From contig NZ_CP071321.1 in the NCBI RefSeq assembly GCF_017309585.1, forward strand, positions 1,116,001 to 1,180,000: a stretch of 64,000 nucleotides of DNA, written 5' to 3'. The position numbers were made by a program, and so were the translations under genes. The notes beneath the pieces were generated by a model, which saw only the letters and a list, made by a program, of their open reading frames with translations, did no database searches and was not told the DNA's origin. Source of the stretch: Nitrogeniibacter aestuarii. GTDB taxonomy: Bacteria > Pseudomonadota > Gammaproteobacteria > Burkholderiales > Rhodocyclaceae. Shown piece after piece: positions 48,699 through 57,432 of the stretch; within the stretch, counting starts at the first letter, position 1; the number at the start of each line of letters is the position of its first letter.

Positions 48699-48754
48699 GG
48701 ATTTGTTGCGCTGCGGTACCATGGGTTCGACCATCCTCACGACGGGAGAGCTTC

Positions 48755-50197
48755 ATGGCGCTACGCAATGCGGTGCAACTCATCGTCTATCCGGACCGAA
48801 TCGGTCAGGATCTGGCGGATCTGGAAAGTTTTCTCGATGAGCAGGTCGGGGATGCGATCGGCGGCGTGCATCTGTTGCCGCCGTTTCCGTCGAATGCCGA
48901 TGGCGGGTTCTCGCCGCTGACGCATCAGGAGATCGACCCCAGGTACGGGAGCTGGGCGCAGGTGTCGAGCATTGCAGCCAAGTACGATCTGTGCCTGGAT
49001 CTGGTGCTCAACCACATTGCCGATGAATCCATCGAGTTCAAGGATTATCTCGAGAAGGGGAGCGCGTCCGACTATGCCGCCCTGTTCATCAATGTGGACA
49101 GCATGGGCGAGATCAGTCATGACGATCTGGCCAAGATCCATATCCGCAAGGAGAAGGAGCCGTTTCGCGACGTGAGCTTTCGCGATGGCAGTCAGGGGCG
49201 CGTCTGGTGCACCTTCACCGAGCACCAGATCGATCTGGACTACCGCAACGAAGAAACCTACGCCTTCATGGACGACAACCTCAGGTTCATGACCGAGAAG
49301 GGGGTCAAGCTCTTCCGTCTGGATGCCTTTGGCTACACCACCAAGGAGATCGGCACCAGCTGCTTCCTGGTCGAGCCCGAGGTGTGGCGGATTCTCGAAT
49401 GGTTCCGTGACAAGGCCGCGGAATACAACGCAGAAGTGATGCCAGAGGTGCACGACCACCCCAGCTATCAGTACGCCATCGCTGACCGGGGCATGTGGTG
49501 CTACGGCTTTGCGCTGCCGCCATTGGTGCTGTATTCGCTGCTCGATGCCGACAGCAAGTACCTGAAGGCGTGGCTGCGCATGTGCCCGCACCAGATGGTA
49601 ACCGTGCTCGATACCCACGACGGCATCTGCATTCCTGATGTGGAAGGCATTCTGCCGCCCGAGGCGATCGAAGGGCTCATCACCAATGTGTCCGAGCGCT
49701 CGGCTGACCCGATTCTGCGCGGCTCGGCCGCCAACGTGCACAGCGTGGGTGCCATCTATCAGCTCACCTGTACGTTTTACGACGCGCTCAAGCGTGACGA
49801 CAACGCCTACATCGCCGCCCGGGCCATCCAGCTGTTCGCGCCGGGCATCCCGCAGATCTATTACGTGGGCCTGCTGGCGGGGCAGAACGATGAAGCGCTG
49901 ATGACTTCCACCGGTGAGCTGCGCGACATCAACCGTCACTACTACACGCTCGATGCCGCCAACATTGCCACCGCTCAACCGGTGGTGCAGCGCCTGCTGG
50001 CGCTCATGCGCCTGCGCAGCAACCACCCTGCCTTCGAGGGCGAGTTCGAATTGCGCTACTCGAACGATACGTCGGTGGATCAGGGGTGGCGTTCGGGCGA
50101 TCACTTCTGCCGCGCGCACATCGACCTGCGCTTCCGCACGGTGACGGTCACGCATACCGATCCGGAGACGGGCGAAGTGATTGAATTCCGCGCCTGA
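48755..50197 (+). CDS. Sucrose phosphorylase-like GH13 enzyme
   Basis: 480 residues. It follows the GH13 subfamily 18 pattern: NAVQLIVYPDRIG, GGVHLLPPFPSNADGGFSP, DLVLNHIADES, catalytic nucleophile Asp in FRLDAFGYTTKEIGTSCF, acid/base Glu in MPEVHDHPSY, and VTVLDTHDGI. The family phosphorolyses sucrose or related alpha-glucosides (glucosylglycerate, glucosylglycerol) to glucose 1-phosphate. The loop residues that choose between these cannot be judged by eye. There is no signal peptide, so it is cytoplasmic. No sugar transporter or kinase gene is near. Confidence 0.85.
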   Translation: MALRNAVQLIVYPDRIGQDLADLESFLDEQVGDAIGGVHLLPPFPSNADGGFSPLTHQEIDPRYGSWAQVSSIAAKYDLCLDLVLNHIADESIEFKDYLEKGSASDYAALFINVDSMGEISHDDLAKIHIRKEKEPFRDVSFRDGSQGRVWCTFTEHQIDLDYRNEETYAFMDDNLRFMTEKGVKLFRLDAFGYTTKEIGTSCFLVEPEVWRILEWFRDKAAEYNAEVMPEVHDHPSYQYAIADRGMWCYGFALPPLVLYSLLDADSKYLKAWLRMCPHQMVTVLDTHDGICIPDVEGILPPEAIEGLITNVSERSADPILRGSAANVHSVGAIYQLTCTFYDALKRDDNAYIAARAIQLFAPGIPQIYYVGLLAGQNDEALMTSTGELRDINRHYYTLDAANIATAQPVVQRLLALMRLRSNHPAFEGEFELRYSNDTSVDQGWRSGDHFCRAHIDLRFRTVTVTHTDPETGEVIEFRA

Positions 50198-50218
50198 GCG
50201 GGCGTGCCTGACAAGAAC

Positions 50219-50244
50219 AAGGTCGGCGTTTGCCGGCCTTTTTT
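50219..50244. terminator. Terminator between phosphorylase gene and thiD
   Basis: AAGGTCGGC / GCCGGCCTT with loop GTTT is followed by TTTT. Confidence 0.8.
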
Positions 50245-50260
50245 CATGACATCGGTGCGT

Positions 50261-51112
50261 TCAGTCCCGGCACCACAGTCGGTGGAAGTGATGCACCGGC
50301 CCGTGCCCGTGACCCACGTCGAGCTGGCCCGAGGCCGCGATGGCGCCGGCCAGCCACTGACGGGCATCGCGCACCGCCGCCTCGACCGGGCGCATCTCGC
50401 GGGTGCGCTGGGGTAGCAGTGCGGCCACGGCGGAGGACAGCGAGCAGCCGGTGCCGTGGGTGTTTCTGGTCTCGATACGATGGCCGCCCATCTCCACCAT
50501 GCGATCTCCGTCGAAGAGCAGATCGGTCAGTTCGTTGCCGGGCAGGTGGCCGCCCTTGAGCAGTACCCAGCGTTCGGATGACGTGGGGAGCTGCTCGCGC
50601 AGGCGCTCGGCCGCCCGGTACATCTCCTTGACCGTTTCCGGCGCACGCTGTTCGAGCAGCACCCCCGCCTCGGGCAGGTTGGGCGTGATCATGAACGCCT
50701 GCGGGAACAGCGCCTCGCGCATCATGGCCACGGCACTTTTGGCCAGCAGATGGTCGCCGCTCTTGGCCACCATCACCGGATCGAGCACGACATTAGGGGC
50801 GTTTTCGCGAGCGAGGGTGTCGGCCACGGTGCCCACCACGTCGGCGCCGCCCAGCATGCCGATCTTCACCGCGTGCAGGGTGACATCGGCGAACAGCGTG
50901 TCCAGCTGCTGGCGCAGGAAGTCGATGGGCGGTACGTGCACGGCCGCCACCACCTGGGTGTTCTGCGCCGTGAGCGCGGCCACTACGCCGCAGCCATAGG
51001 CGCCAAGCGCGCTGAAGGCTTTCAGGTCGGCAAAGATGCCGGCGCCGCCCGACGGATCTACGCCGGCGATGCTCAGCACGTTGGGAATGGTGGAAGCCAC
51101 GGGTTTCTCCAA
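50261..51112 (-). CDS. thiD: Hydroxymethylpyrimidine (phosphate) kinase
   Basis: 283 residues. VLSIAGVDPSGGAGIFADLKAFSALGAYG is the ThiD ribokinase-like start, VLDPVMVAKSGD binds substrate, and THGTGCSLSSAVAA holds the catalytic aspartate region and anion hole. It phosphorylates the ThiC product. The length is slightly above typical because of a C-terminal extension (GHGHGPVHHFHRLWCRD) rich in histidine. No riboswitch is seen upstream. It is monocistronic, divergent from the carbonic anhydrase fusion gene. Confidence 0.93.
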   Translation of the reverse strand: MEKPVASTIPNVLSIAGVDPSGGAGIFADLKAFSALGAYGCGVVAALTAQNTQVVAAVHVPPIDFLRQQLDTLFADVTLHAVKIGMLGGADVVGTVADTLARENAPNVVLDPVMVAKSGDHLLAKSAVAMMREALFPQAFMITPNLPEAGVLLEQRAPETVKEMYRAAERLREQLPTSSERWVLLKGGHLPGNELTDLLFDGDRMVEMGGHRIETRNTHGTGCSLSSAVAALLPQRTREMRPVEAAVRDARQWLAGAIAASGQLDVGHGHGPVHHFHRLWCRD

Positions 51113-51186
51113 TTCAAGAATTCGTTGCGCCTGCCGAAACAGGGGGTATCCCTGTGATTGTAAAGGTCCGCAGGCTGGAGACCGAC

Positions 51187-52878
51187 ATGAAGCAACGACT
51201 GATCATCGCCGCGCTCGCCTTGAGCGTTACCCTGCCCGCGACGGCAGCCGACTGGACCATGGTGGTTCAGGATCGCACGCGTCGCATCGAAATCGACCGC
51301 GACAGCGTGCTGCAGTCCGACCCCGGTACCAAGGTGGCGTGGGGCCGTATCGTGCTCTCGCAGGAAGATGCCGGCGAAGCCGGCTACAGCACGGTGAAGG
51401 CGCTCAATCGTTACGATTGCAAGGCGCGCAGTTTTGCCACGGTCAAACGGGTCTATCTGGATGGCGAGAGCCGTGTCATTCGCGAAGAGCGGGTGGTCGA
51501 GCAGCGTCCGATTCAGGTCAATCCGCGCAGTGTGGACGAGCGTCTGTGGCGTGAGGTGTGCAGTCCCCCAAAAGCAATGGACATCGCTTCGCTGGCTGAA
51601 GCGGCAAGCCAGGCGGCGGCGGAGGTGGCCAAGGAAAACCCGGTGCGCCATGCGGATATGGCGAGCCTTGACGAGCGCAAGCTCGAACCCCTGCGCACGG
51701 CCGATACCGACCACGGAGACGCTAGCCACGGTGGAAAGATCGGTGGTTCTCACAACGCACCGGCGCCCCAGGTGGCTGCACCGGCCCACGAAGAGCTGCG
51801 ACCCGGTAGTGCCCAGCCGGGTCATGAGCTGGTGACCGAAGGCAAGATCGAGCTGCCTTTCAAAAAAACCAAGAGTGCCGAGGCCGAACCTGCCGATGCA
51901 CATGCACCGGCCGAGGTGCATGCAGCAGACAAGCACGACACCAGCGGCCACGAGCAGCCGGCGCCCACGGCGCGTGCTGAATCCACACCGGCCAAAACGC
52001 ACGCCGCAGCCGACCATGCGCCGGTGGTGAAGAAGACCGCCCCCGCGCCCGCACGCAAGGTGGCCAGTCATGCTGAGCCGGCCCGGAAGGTGGCGCATAA
52101 AGCAACGCCCAAGGCCAAAGCGAGCAGTCAGCCGAACCTGCTTCAGGTCGCCATGCGGGAAGATGGTCATGGCGCAGCCGAGTCACCCGCCGCGGCGCAC
52201 CAGGATTTCCACTGGTCCTACGAGGGCCTGGATGGCCCCGATCGCTGGGGCAAGATGAACCCGGCGTGGGGTACCTGTGACAGCGGCAAGCGACAGTCAC
52301 CCATCGACATCCGCGACGGCATCGGGGTGGATCTCGAGCCGATCAAGTTCGATTACGTTCCGACCTATTTCCGCATTCTCAACAACGGTCACACCGTCAA
52401 GGTGAGTGTCGGCATGGGCTCACGCATGACGGTGATGGGGCGTGACTTCGATCTGGTCCAGTTTCACTTCCATCGCCCGTCCGAAGAGCGTGTCAATGGC
52501 CGTGGCTTCGAGATGGTGGCGCATCTCGTGCACAAGGATCTGGACGGTCGCCTGGCGGTGGTGGCCGTGCTGATCGAGCGTGGCTCGGCCCACCAGTTGA
52601 TCCAGACCCTCTGGAACAACCTGCCGCTGGAGCAGGGGCATGACTATGCGCCGGATGCCACCATTGATCCGCTGGCGATCCTGCCAGCCGATCCAAGCTA
52701 CTACACCTACATGGGTTCGCTGACCACGCCGCCCTGCAGTGAAGATGTGCTGTGGATGGTCATGAAGCAACCGATCCAGCTCTCGCCGGAGCAGATCGCG
52801 ATCTTTGCGCGCCTCTATCCCAACAACGCACGGCCCATTCAGAAGGGTAACGGTCGCCTGATCAAGGCATCACGCTGA
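51187..52878 (+). CDS. Surface-adhesin-E-like / alpha-carbonic anhydrase fusion
   Basis: 563 residues from the ATG at 51187 (GGAG upstream) with a signal peptide (VTLPATAADW). Residues 22-130 resemble the surface-adhesin protein E domain (DWTMVVQDRTRRIEIDRDSV, NRYDCKARSFATVKRVYLDG). Residues 130-330 are a low-complexity Ala/Pro/His/Lys linker. The C-terminal 240 residues are an alpha-carbonic anhydrase: FHWSYEGLDGPDRWG, QSPIDI, zinc ligands in QFHFHRPSEE and the His of FEMVAHLVH, and SLTTPPCSEDVLW. It should hydrate CO2 in the periplasm or on the surface. Alpha-carbonic anhydrases are usually about 250 residues, so this fusion is unusual. Confidence 0.88.
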   Translation: MKQRLIIAALALSVTLPATAADWTMVVQDRTRRIEIDRDSVLQSDPGTKVAWGRIVLSQEDAGEAGYSTVKALNRYDCKARSFATVKRVYLDGESRVIREERVVEQRPIQVNPRSVDERLWREVCSPPKAMDIASLAEAASQAAAEVAKENPVRHADMASLDERKLEPLRTADTDHGDASHGGKIGGSHNAPAPQVAAPAHEELRPGSAQPGHELVTEGKIELPFKKTKSAEAEPADAHAPAEVHAADKHDTSGHEQPAPTARAESTPAKTHAAADHAPVVKKTAPAPARKVASHAEPARKVAHKATPKAKASSQPNLLQVAMREDGHGAAESPAAAHQDFHWSYEGLDGPDRWGKMNPAWGTCDSGKRQSPIDIRDGIGVDLEPIKFDYVPTYFRILNNGHTVKVSVGMGSRMTVMGRDFDLVQFHFHRPSEERVNGRGFEMVAHLVHKDLDGRLAVVAVLIERGSAHQLIQTLWNNLPLEQGHDYAPDATIDPLAILPADPSYYTYMGSLTTPPCSEDVLWMVMKQPIQLSPEQIAIFARLYPNNARPIQKGNGRLIKASR

Positions 52879-52897
52879 GCGCATTTGGCGTCGGGGT

Positions 52898-52928
52898 GAA
52901 TAACGGCGGCTCTGAGCCGCCGTTATTC
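52898..52928. terminator. Bidirectional terminator
   Basis: GAATAACGGCGGCTC and its complement flank a single T between converging genes; ATTT follows. Confidence 0.75.
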
Positions 52929-52931
52929 ATT

Positions 52932-54344
52932 TCAGGCCTTGGCCAGCGCCTCGTCGAGGAAGCGTTCCAGCCGGGGTTCCTTGCCAAAGGTGACGTTCAG
53001 TCGAATCCAAGGGCTGGCCTGCATCTGCGGACGGAACACCTTGCCCGGCGCGAGCATGATGCGAGATTCGGCTGCGCGTGAGGCCAATGGCGCCGAGTCT
53101 TCGATGTGGGGCGCTCGGGCCCACAGGAAGAGGCCGCATTTGGGTTCGTGGAACACCTCGAGCCCGACGCGTTCGGTCATGCGCAGGGTGACGTCGCGGT
53201 GTTCGTCCAGACGGCCGTGGAGTCGCTCGACGTACTTGCGATAATGGCCGTCCGTGAGCATCTGATAGACCAGCTGTTCGGTGAATTCCGAGGTGGAGAC
53301 GGCAGTGAGCGTCTTCACATCCGTGAATTGCGCGATGAGATCGGGGCGTGCGGCGAGAAAACCCACGCGCAGGCTGTTCGACAGGGTCTTGCTGAAGCTG
53401 CCCACGTAAATGACCCGGTCGAGCTGGTCCAGATTGGCCAGTCGGGTCACGGTGCCCGGATGCATGTCCGCGTAGGTGTCGTCCTCGATCACCAGGAAAT
53501 CGTACTTTGCCGCCAGCTGCAGCACACGGAAGGCCGTTGCGGCAGACAGGTCGGCACACGTGGGGTTGTGCAGCACCGAATGGGTGAAGAACACCTTGGG
53601 TTTGTGGGTTTCCAGCAGGGACTCGAGCGCATCGGCGTCGGGGCCGTCAAGGCCGCGCGGTACGCCCACCAGCTTGGCCCCGAGCAGACGCAGGTTACCG
53701 AAGAAGTTGAAGTAGCCCGGATCGTCCACGAACACCGTGTCACCCGGCTTGATCAGGTGGCGGGAGGCAATGTCCAGCGCCTGGGTGGCACCATGGGTGA
53801 GCATGATCTGCTCTGGTGGGGCGCCGATGCCGAACTCGGCGAGGCGAATCTGCAATTGCTGGCGGAGCGGCAGATAGCCGGCCGGGGTGCCGTACCCGGT
53901 GACCCGCGCGTCGGCGCGACGGCCGAGCGAGCGCAGATGGCGTCGCAGGCCGTCCTGGTCCAGCCACTCCTGGGGCAGCCAGCCAGCACTCGCCTTGAGA
54001 ATGTCGGGCGAATCGTCCAGTGCCTGTCGCATCAACCAGGCCACATCCACGGCCTGTTCGGTGATGACCGGGTCGGGCTTGCGGATGGTTGCCGCACGCT
54101 GCGGAGCGATATAGAAACCCGAGCCGCGCTTGGAGTGCAGGTAGCCCAGGGCCACCAGCCGATCATAAGCCTCGACGACCGTAAAGCGGCTCACCTGCTG
54201 GGTTTGCGCCAGTTTGCGGATGGGCGGCAGGCGCATACCCGGGCGCAGGATGCGGTCGTCCACCTGGTGGCGGACGGCCTGGACAATCTGTTCCACCAGC
54301 GGGGTGGGCTGGTTCGGGTCGATGCTCAGCTGCAACATGCTCAT
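52932..54344 (-). CDS. MocR-type GntR regulator with aminotransferase domain
   Basis: 470 residues. The N-terminal 70 residues are a GntR winged helix (LVEQIVQAVRHQVDDRILRPGMRLPPIRKLAQ...SRFTVVEAYDRLVALGYL). The rest is a fold-type I PLP domain with HGATQALDIASRHLIKPGD, VEDDTYADMHPG-type VIEDDTYAD, and the PLP lysine in VGSFSKTLSNSLRVGFLAA. MocR proteins use PLP or amino acid adducts as effectors. The target is unknown; it may control itself or the divergent lipoprotein gene. Confidence 0.9.
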   Translation of the reverse strand: MSMLQLSIDPNQPTPLVEQIVQAVRHQVDDRILRPGMRLPPIRKLAQTQQVSRFTVVEAYDRLVALGYLHSKRGSGFYIAPQRAATIRKPDPVITEQAVDVAWLMRQALDDSPDILKASAGWLPQEWLDQDGLRRHLRSLGRRADARVTGYGTPAGYLPLRQQLQIRLAEFGIGAPPEQIMLTHGATQALDIASRHLIKPGDTVFVDDPGYFNFFGNLRLLGAKLVGVPRGLDGPDADALESLLETHKPKVFFTHSVLHNPTCADLSAATAFRVLQLAAKYDFLVIEDDTYADMHPGTVTRLANLDQLDRVIYVGSFSKTLSNSLRVGFLAARPDLIAQFTDVKTLTAVSTSEFTEQLVYQMLTDGHYRKYVERLHGRLDEHRDVTLRMTERVGLEVFHEPKCGLFLWARAPHIEDSAPLASRAAESRIMLAPGKVFRPQMQASPWIRLNVTFGKEPRLERFLDEALAKA

Positions 54345-54487
54345 GCCCTTGTCCTCAAATTCGAGTCAGCCTGTCATGGTCGTTTGACCGGTACAGTGTG
54401 CTCGGTGTCTGTAGGATTGTTTCTGATTTAACGAGTAACTGTCAGGTATTGTCTGGCTCATGGTTTAGCGGTGTCAAGGAGGCCGCC

Positions 54488-54841
54488 ATGGAACGGAGCA
54501 GACTTTTATTGAGCGTGTCGGGCGTGTTGCTCACCTGGGCGCTGGTGTTGGCCGGCTGCAGTGAGCGCGTGGCGGGCATCGATACCGACACACAGGTTTA
54601 CGGCATTTCTGGTGATGGGCGCGCTCTGGTCGGGCATCTGCGAGGTGAGCCGGGCGTGGAGACCGGGCGCGTGTCCATTGAGCCGGGTAGCGTCTGGTCC
54701 ATGGCCGGCACGGGAGATGCTGCGCTGGTGTGGGTGCATGGGCCGAGCGAGACCCTGTTGGTCGATGCCCGGCGCTGGCAGGTGCTCAACCGCTGGGCGC
54801 GGGTCCGACCGACCGACGAGTCGATGGTGGCGCGTCGCTGA
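54488..54841 (+). CDS. Small lipoprotein of unknown function
   Basis: 117 residues from the ATG at 54488 with AAGGAGG upstream. A lipobox (LVLAGC) ends the signal peptide at about residue 22. The mature part (DTDTQVYGISGDGRALVGHLRGEPG... SIEPGSVWSMAGTGDAALVWVHGPSETLLVDARRW) has short beta repeats like a fragment of a propeller, but I do not recognise a family. It is divergent from the MocR regulator. Confidence 0.65.
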   Translation: MERSRLLLSVSGVLLTWALVLAGCSERVAGIDTDTQVYGISGDGRALVGHLRGEPGVETGRVSIEPGSVWSMAGTGDAALVWVHGPSETLLVDARRWQVLNRWARVRPTDESMVARR

Positions 54842-55610
54842 GGGTTGAGTCACAAGCTTGGGGGTCGATGCTTTGCTTCCTTTGAAGGGGTCGGCTCCGG
54901 GGGAGCTCGCCGCCGATCCGGGGAGCGGGTCGCACTGAAATTCCGCTGGAAACGATCGCCTTGCCACGGCTGTAGTGGCGCTGGGCGATCGTTCTTTTTT
55001 TACCATGGCCAATGGGCAGGGTGTTGGCGACTCCCGATGCTCCCTTTATCGCTCGCGGGGCGTATCGACGCTGCTCGCGCGGTTCGATGCCGGAAGCCGC
55101 AGTGTTTGGTTTCGGTTCGCTACACGCGCAGGTCAGGCGGTGCTGGGGCCTAGTTTCCGGCTGGAGTTCGTCGTTCGTTGCATCTGCATGGCAAGGGGCT
55201 TGGCGCACCTTGGTGTTCTGCGGGCGGCTGTCTTCCGTGATTCGACGAGCACCAGCTTCGCTGGCGCATGTGAGCATGATCAAAAAGCTAGCGCGCGCTG
55301 GCCTGTCTTTGATTCGTTTGTTCTCGCCGCGACGTGAGGGCTCGCCGAGGACGTGCCCATAGTGTGTCCCTGGCGTCGATGGCCGTGGGGCTGAGCGCGA
55401 GGAACCCGTTCACGTGCTTCCCGGCGGCGTCGATTGAGGGAGCGTGTCGCGCCAACGACGGCGAGAGGGCACTGCCGGACATCTCGCGGGTGACGCCCGG
55501 CGCAGTCAGTGCATTCGCGGTCATACGCATGCCTTGTCAGCGATTCCGAGCGCGACACATAGGCGGCAGCCAAGGCAAATGAGTGCTTGAATAATTCGCG
55601 CAACCCACTA
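54842..55610. other. Region without a recognisable gene
   Basis: About 770 bases with several short open frames on both strands, none with a convincing start, composition or similarity. It contains a terminator at 54951 and otherwise nothing that I can support. It may be a decayed gene remnant. Confidence 0.5.
54951..55001 (+). terminator. Terminator downstream of the lipoprotein gene
   Basis: AACGATCGCC / GGCGATCGTT enclose a second small stem (GCCAC / GTGGC) and are followed by CTTTTTTT. Confidence 0.85.
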
Positions 55611-55630
55611 AACTGACTAACCGGTCAGTT
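55611..55630. promoter_or_regulatory. Operator of the TetR regulator
   Basis: AACTGACTAACCGGTCAGTT is an inverted repeat (arms AACTGAC/GTCAGTT, six-base spacer) in the promoter region, 63 bases before the tetR-type gene. Its shape is typical of AcrR/TetR operators, so autoregulation of the efflux operon is likely. Confidence 0.7.
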
Positions 55631-55693
55631 ATTAACTTAGAGGGGCGGCGATGGGTATCGATCCGACGATCTCCTGCATCGGCGAGAACGCGA

Positions 55694-56344
55694 ATGAGTG
55701 AGCACACTGCGACCGTGCGCAAACGACGCAAGGAGGCGAGACCCCAGGAGTTGGTGGCCGCCGCGCTGGATCTGTTCGTCGAGAAAGGGTTTGCTGCCAC
55801 GCGCCTGGATGAGGTGGCTGCCCGCGCCGGCGTGTCAAAGGGCACGCTCTATCTGTATTACGACAGCAAGGAAGCGCTGTTCCTGGCGGTGATCCGCGAG
55901 GGCATCCTGCCGGTGGTCGAAGAGGGGCGCCGGTTGCTCGAATCGCACTTGGATGATCCGGTCGGGGGCTTGCGGGCCTATATCCATGGCTGGTGGTCGA
56001 TGATTGGCGATACGCCCTACGGCGGCATCCCCAAGCTGATGATGTCCGAGGCGCAGAATTTCCCCGATGTGGCCGACTACTATCTCAAGGAAGTTATCCA
56101 GCCGGGCCGTGCCATCCTGCTCGAGATCGTCGAGCGGGGCATTCAGCAAGGCGTGTTTCGCCCGGTGGACCCGAAACTGATCACCCATATCGTCATGGCG
56201 CCCATGCTGCATCTGGCCCTGTGGCGCAACTCGTTTGCCGTGTGCTGTCAGGTGCCTGACATGAACGCGGACGATTATCTGAACGAATATATCCAGTTGC
56301 TCGTCCACGGGCTCTTGGTCGAGGTTAAGGAGTCTTCCGCATGA
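55694..56344 (+). CDS. TetR family regulator of RND efflux operon
   Basis: 216 residues. The N-terminal HTH (ELVAAALDLFVEKGFAATRLDEVAARAGVSKGTLYLYYDSKEALF) is a clear TetR domain. The C-terminal ligand-binding part follows the AcrR-like pattern. Its stop overlaps the start of the membrane fusion gene (ATGA), so regulator and pump are co-translated. It probably represses the operon from the operator at 55611 until a pump substrate binds. Confidence 0.92.
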   Translation: MSEHTATVRKRRKEARPQELVAAALDLFVEKGFAATRLDEVAARAGVSKGTLYLYYDSKEALFLAVIREGILPVVEEGRRLLESHLDDPVGGLRAYIHGWWSMIGDTPYGGIPKLMMSEAQNFPDVADYYLKEVIQPGRAILLEIVERGIQQGVFRPVDPKLITHIVMAPMLHLALWRNSFAVCCQVPDMNADDYLNEYIQLLVHGLLVEVKESSA

Positions 56345-57432
56345 TCCGTCGCATTGTGTCCGTGGGACTCCTGGCCGCGCTCGCTGGGTGTTCAAAAGAA
56401 GCCCCCCCGCCGCCTCCGCCGCCGTCGGTGCTGGTACAGACGGTGGCTGACGGGGCGGGCGAACAGCTCCGCGTGTTTACGGGTGAAGTCGTGCCCCGTT
56501 ACGCCTCGGACCTGGGGTTTCGTGTCGGTGGAAAACTCATTGAGCGGAAGGTGGACGTGGGTGCTGTTGTCAGCAAAGGACAGGTACTGGCCAAGCTCGA
56601 CGGGACCGACATGAAGCTCAACGTGAGTGCGGCTCGTGCGCAGGTGGCGGCCGCAAAGTCGGATCTCGATCTCGCCCGCACCGAACTGAAACGTGTCGAG
56701 ACGTTGCTGTCGCAGAACTTCGTGAGTGATTCCGCCGTGGACTCCCAGCGCACGTCGATGGAGGCTGCTGCTGCACGGCTGCGCCAGGCGCGCGCCCAAC
56801 TTGAGCTGGCCGAGAATCAGACTGAGTACACCAGTCTCGAAGCGGATGCCGATGGTGTCGTGACAGCGGTCTATGCCGAGGTGGGACAGGTGATGGCAGC
56901 GGGAAACCCCGTGGTGACGATTGCGCGTGAGGGCGACCGGGAGGTGCGGATCAATGTGCCCGAAGGCATTCAGGAAAAACTCGGCGTCGGCCGGGCTGCT
57001 CAGGTGCGGCTGTGGTCCGAGGGGGAAAAGCAGTTCGTCGGGCAGGTGCGGGAAGTGGCGCCTTCGGCTGATACGGTCACCCGCACGTACGCCGTGAAGG
57101 TCAAAGTGGACGCCCCCGTGGTTCAGCTGCCGCTGGGGGCAACGGCTACCGTGGTATTCGACGGCGGCGAGCTGGCGGGCGTGCGCGTGCCCCTGCGTGC
57201 GTTGGGCAAGCTTGATGATCAACCGGTGGCCTGGGTGTTCGACGAGGGCGCTGGCACGGTGAGCCCGGTGCCGGTCAAGGTGCTGCGATATGACGAAGAC
57301 GGTGCCGTGGTGAGCGACGGCCTCCTGCCGGGCATGAAAGTGGTGGTCGCCGGGATTCATCTGCTGCAGTCAGGTCAGCAGGTCAATGCTGTGGCTGCTG
57401 ATTCGGCCATCTTGCTGGACGCCAGCCGATGA
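56341..57432 (+). CDS. RND efflux periplasmic adaptor (membrane fusion) lipoprotein
   Basis: 363 residues with a lipobox (LAALAGCSKE). LGFRVGGKLIERKVDVGAVVSKGQVLAKLDGTD is the split lipoyl half; a coiled-coil hairpin follows (about 95-165), then the second half YTSLEADADGVVTAVYAEVGQVMAAG and beta-barrel parts. It links the inner-membrane pump to the outer-membrane channel. It overlaps both neighbours by four bases. Confidence 0.92.
   Translation: MIRRIVSVGLLAALAGCSKEAPPPPPPPSVLVQTVADGAGEQLRVFTGEVVPRYASDLGFRVGGKLIERKVDVGAVVSKGQVLAKLDGTDMKLNVSAARAQVAAAKSDLDLARTELKRVETLLSQNFVSDSAVDSQRTSMEAAAARLRQARAQLELAENQTEYTSLEADADGVVTAVYAEVGQVMAAGNPVVTIAREGDREVRINVPEGIQEKLGVGRAAQVRLWSEGEKQFVGQVREVAPSADTVTRTYAVKVKVDAPVVQLPLGATATVVFDGGELAGVRVPLRALGKLDDQPVAWVFDEGAGTVSPVPVKVLRYDEDGAVVSDGLLPGMKVVVAGIHLLQSGQQVNAVAADSAILLDASR

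Noticed and set aside
55280..55603. 107-codon minus-strand frame in the gene-poor stretch
   Set aside because: Arg- and His-rich low-quality translation with no start signal; looks like chance.
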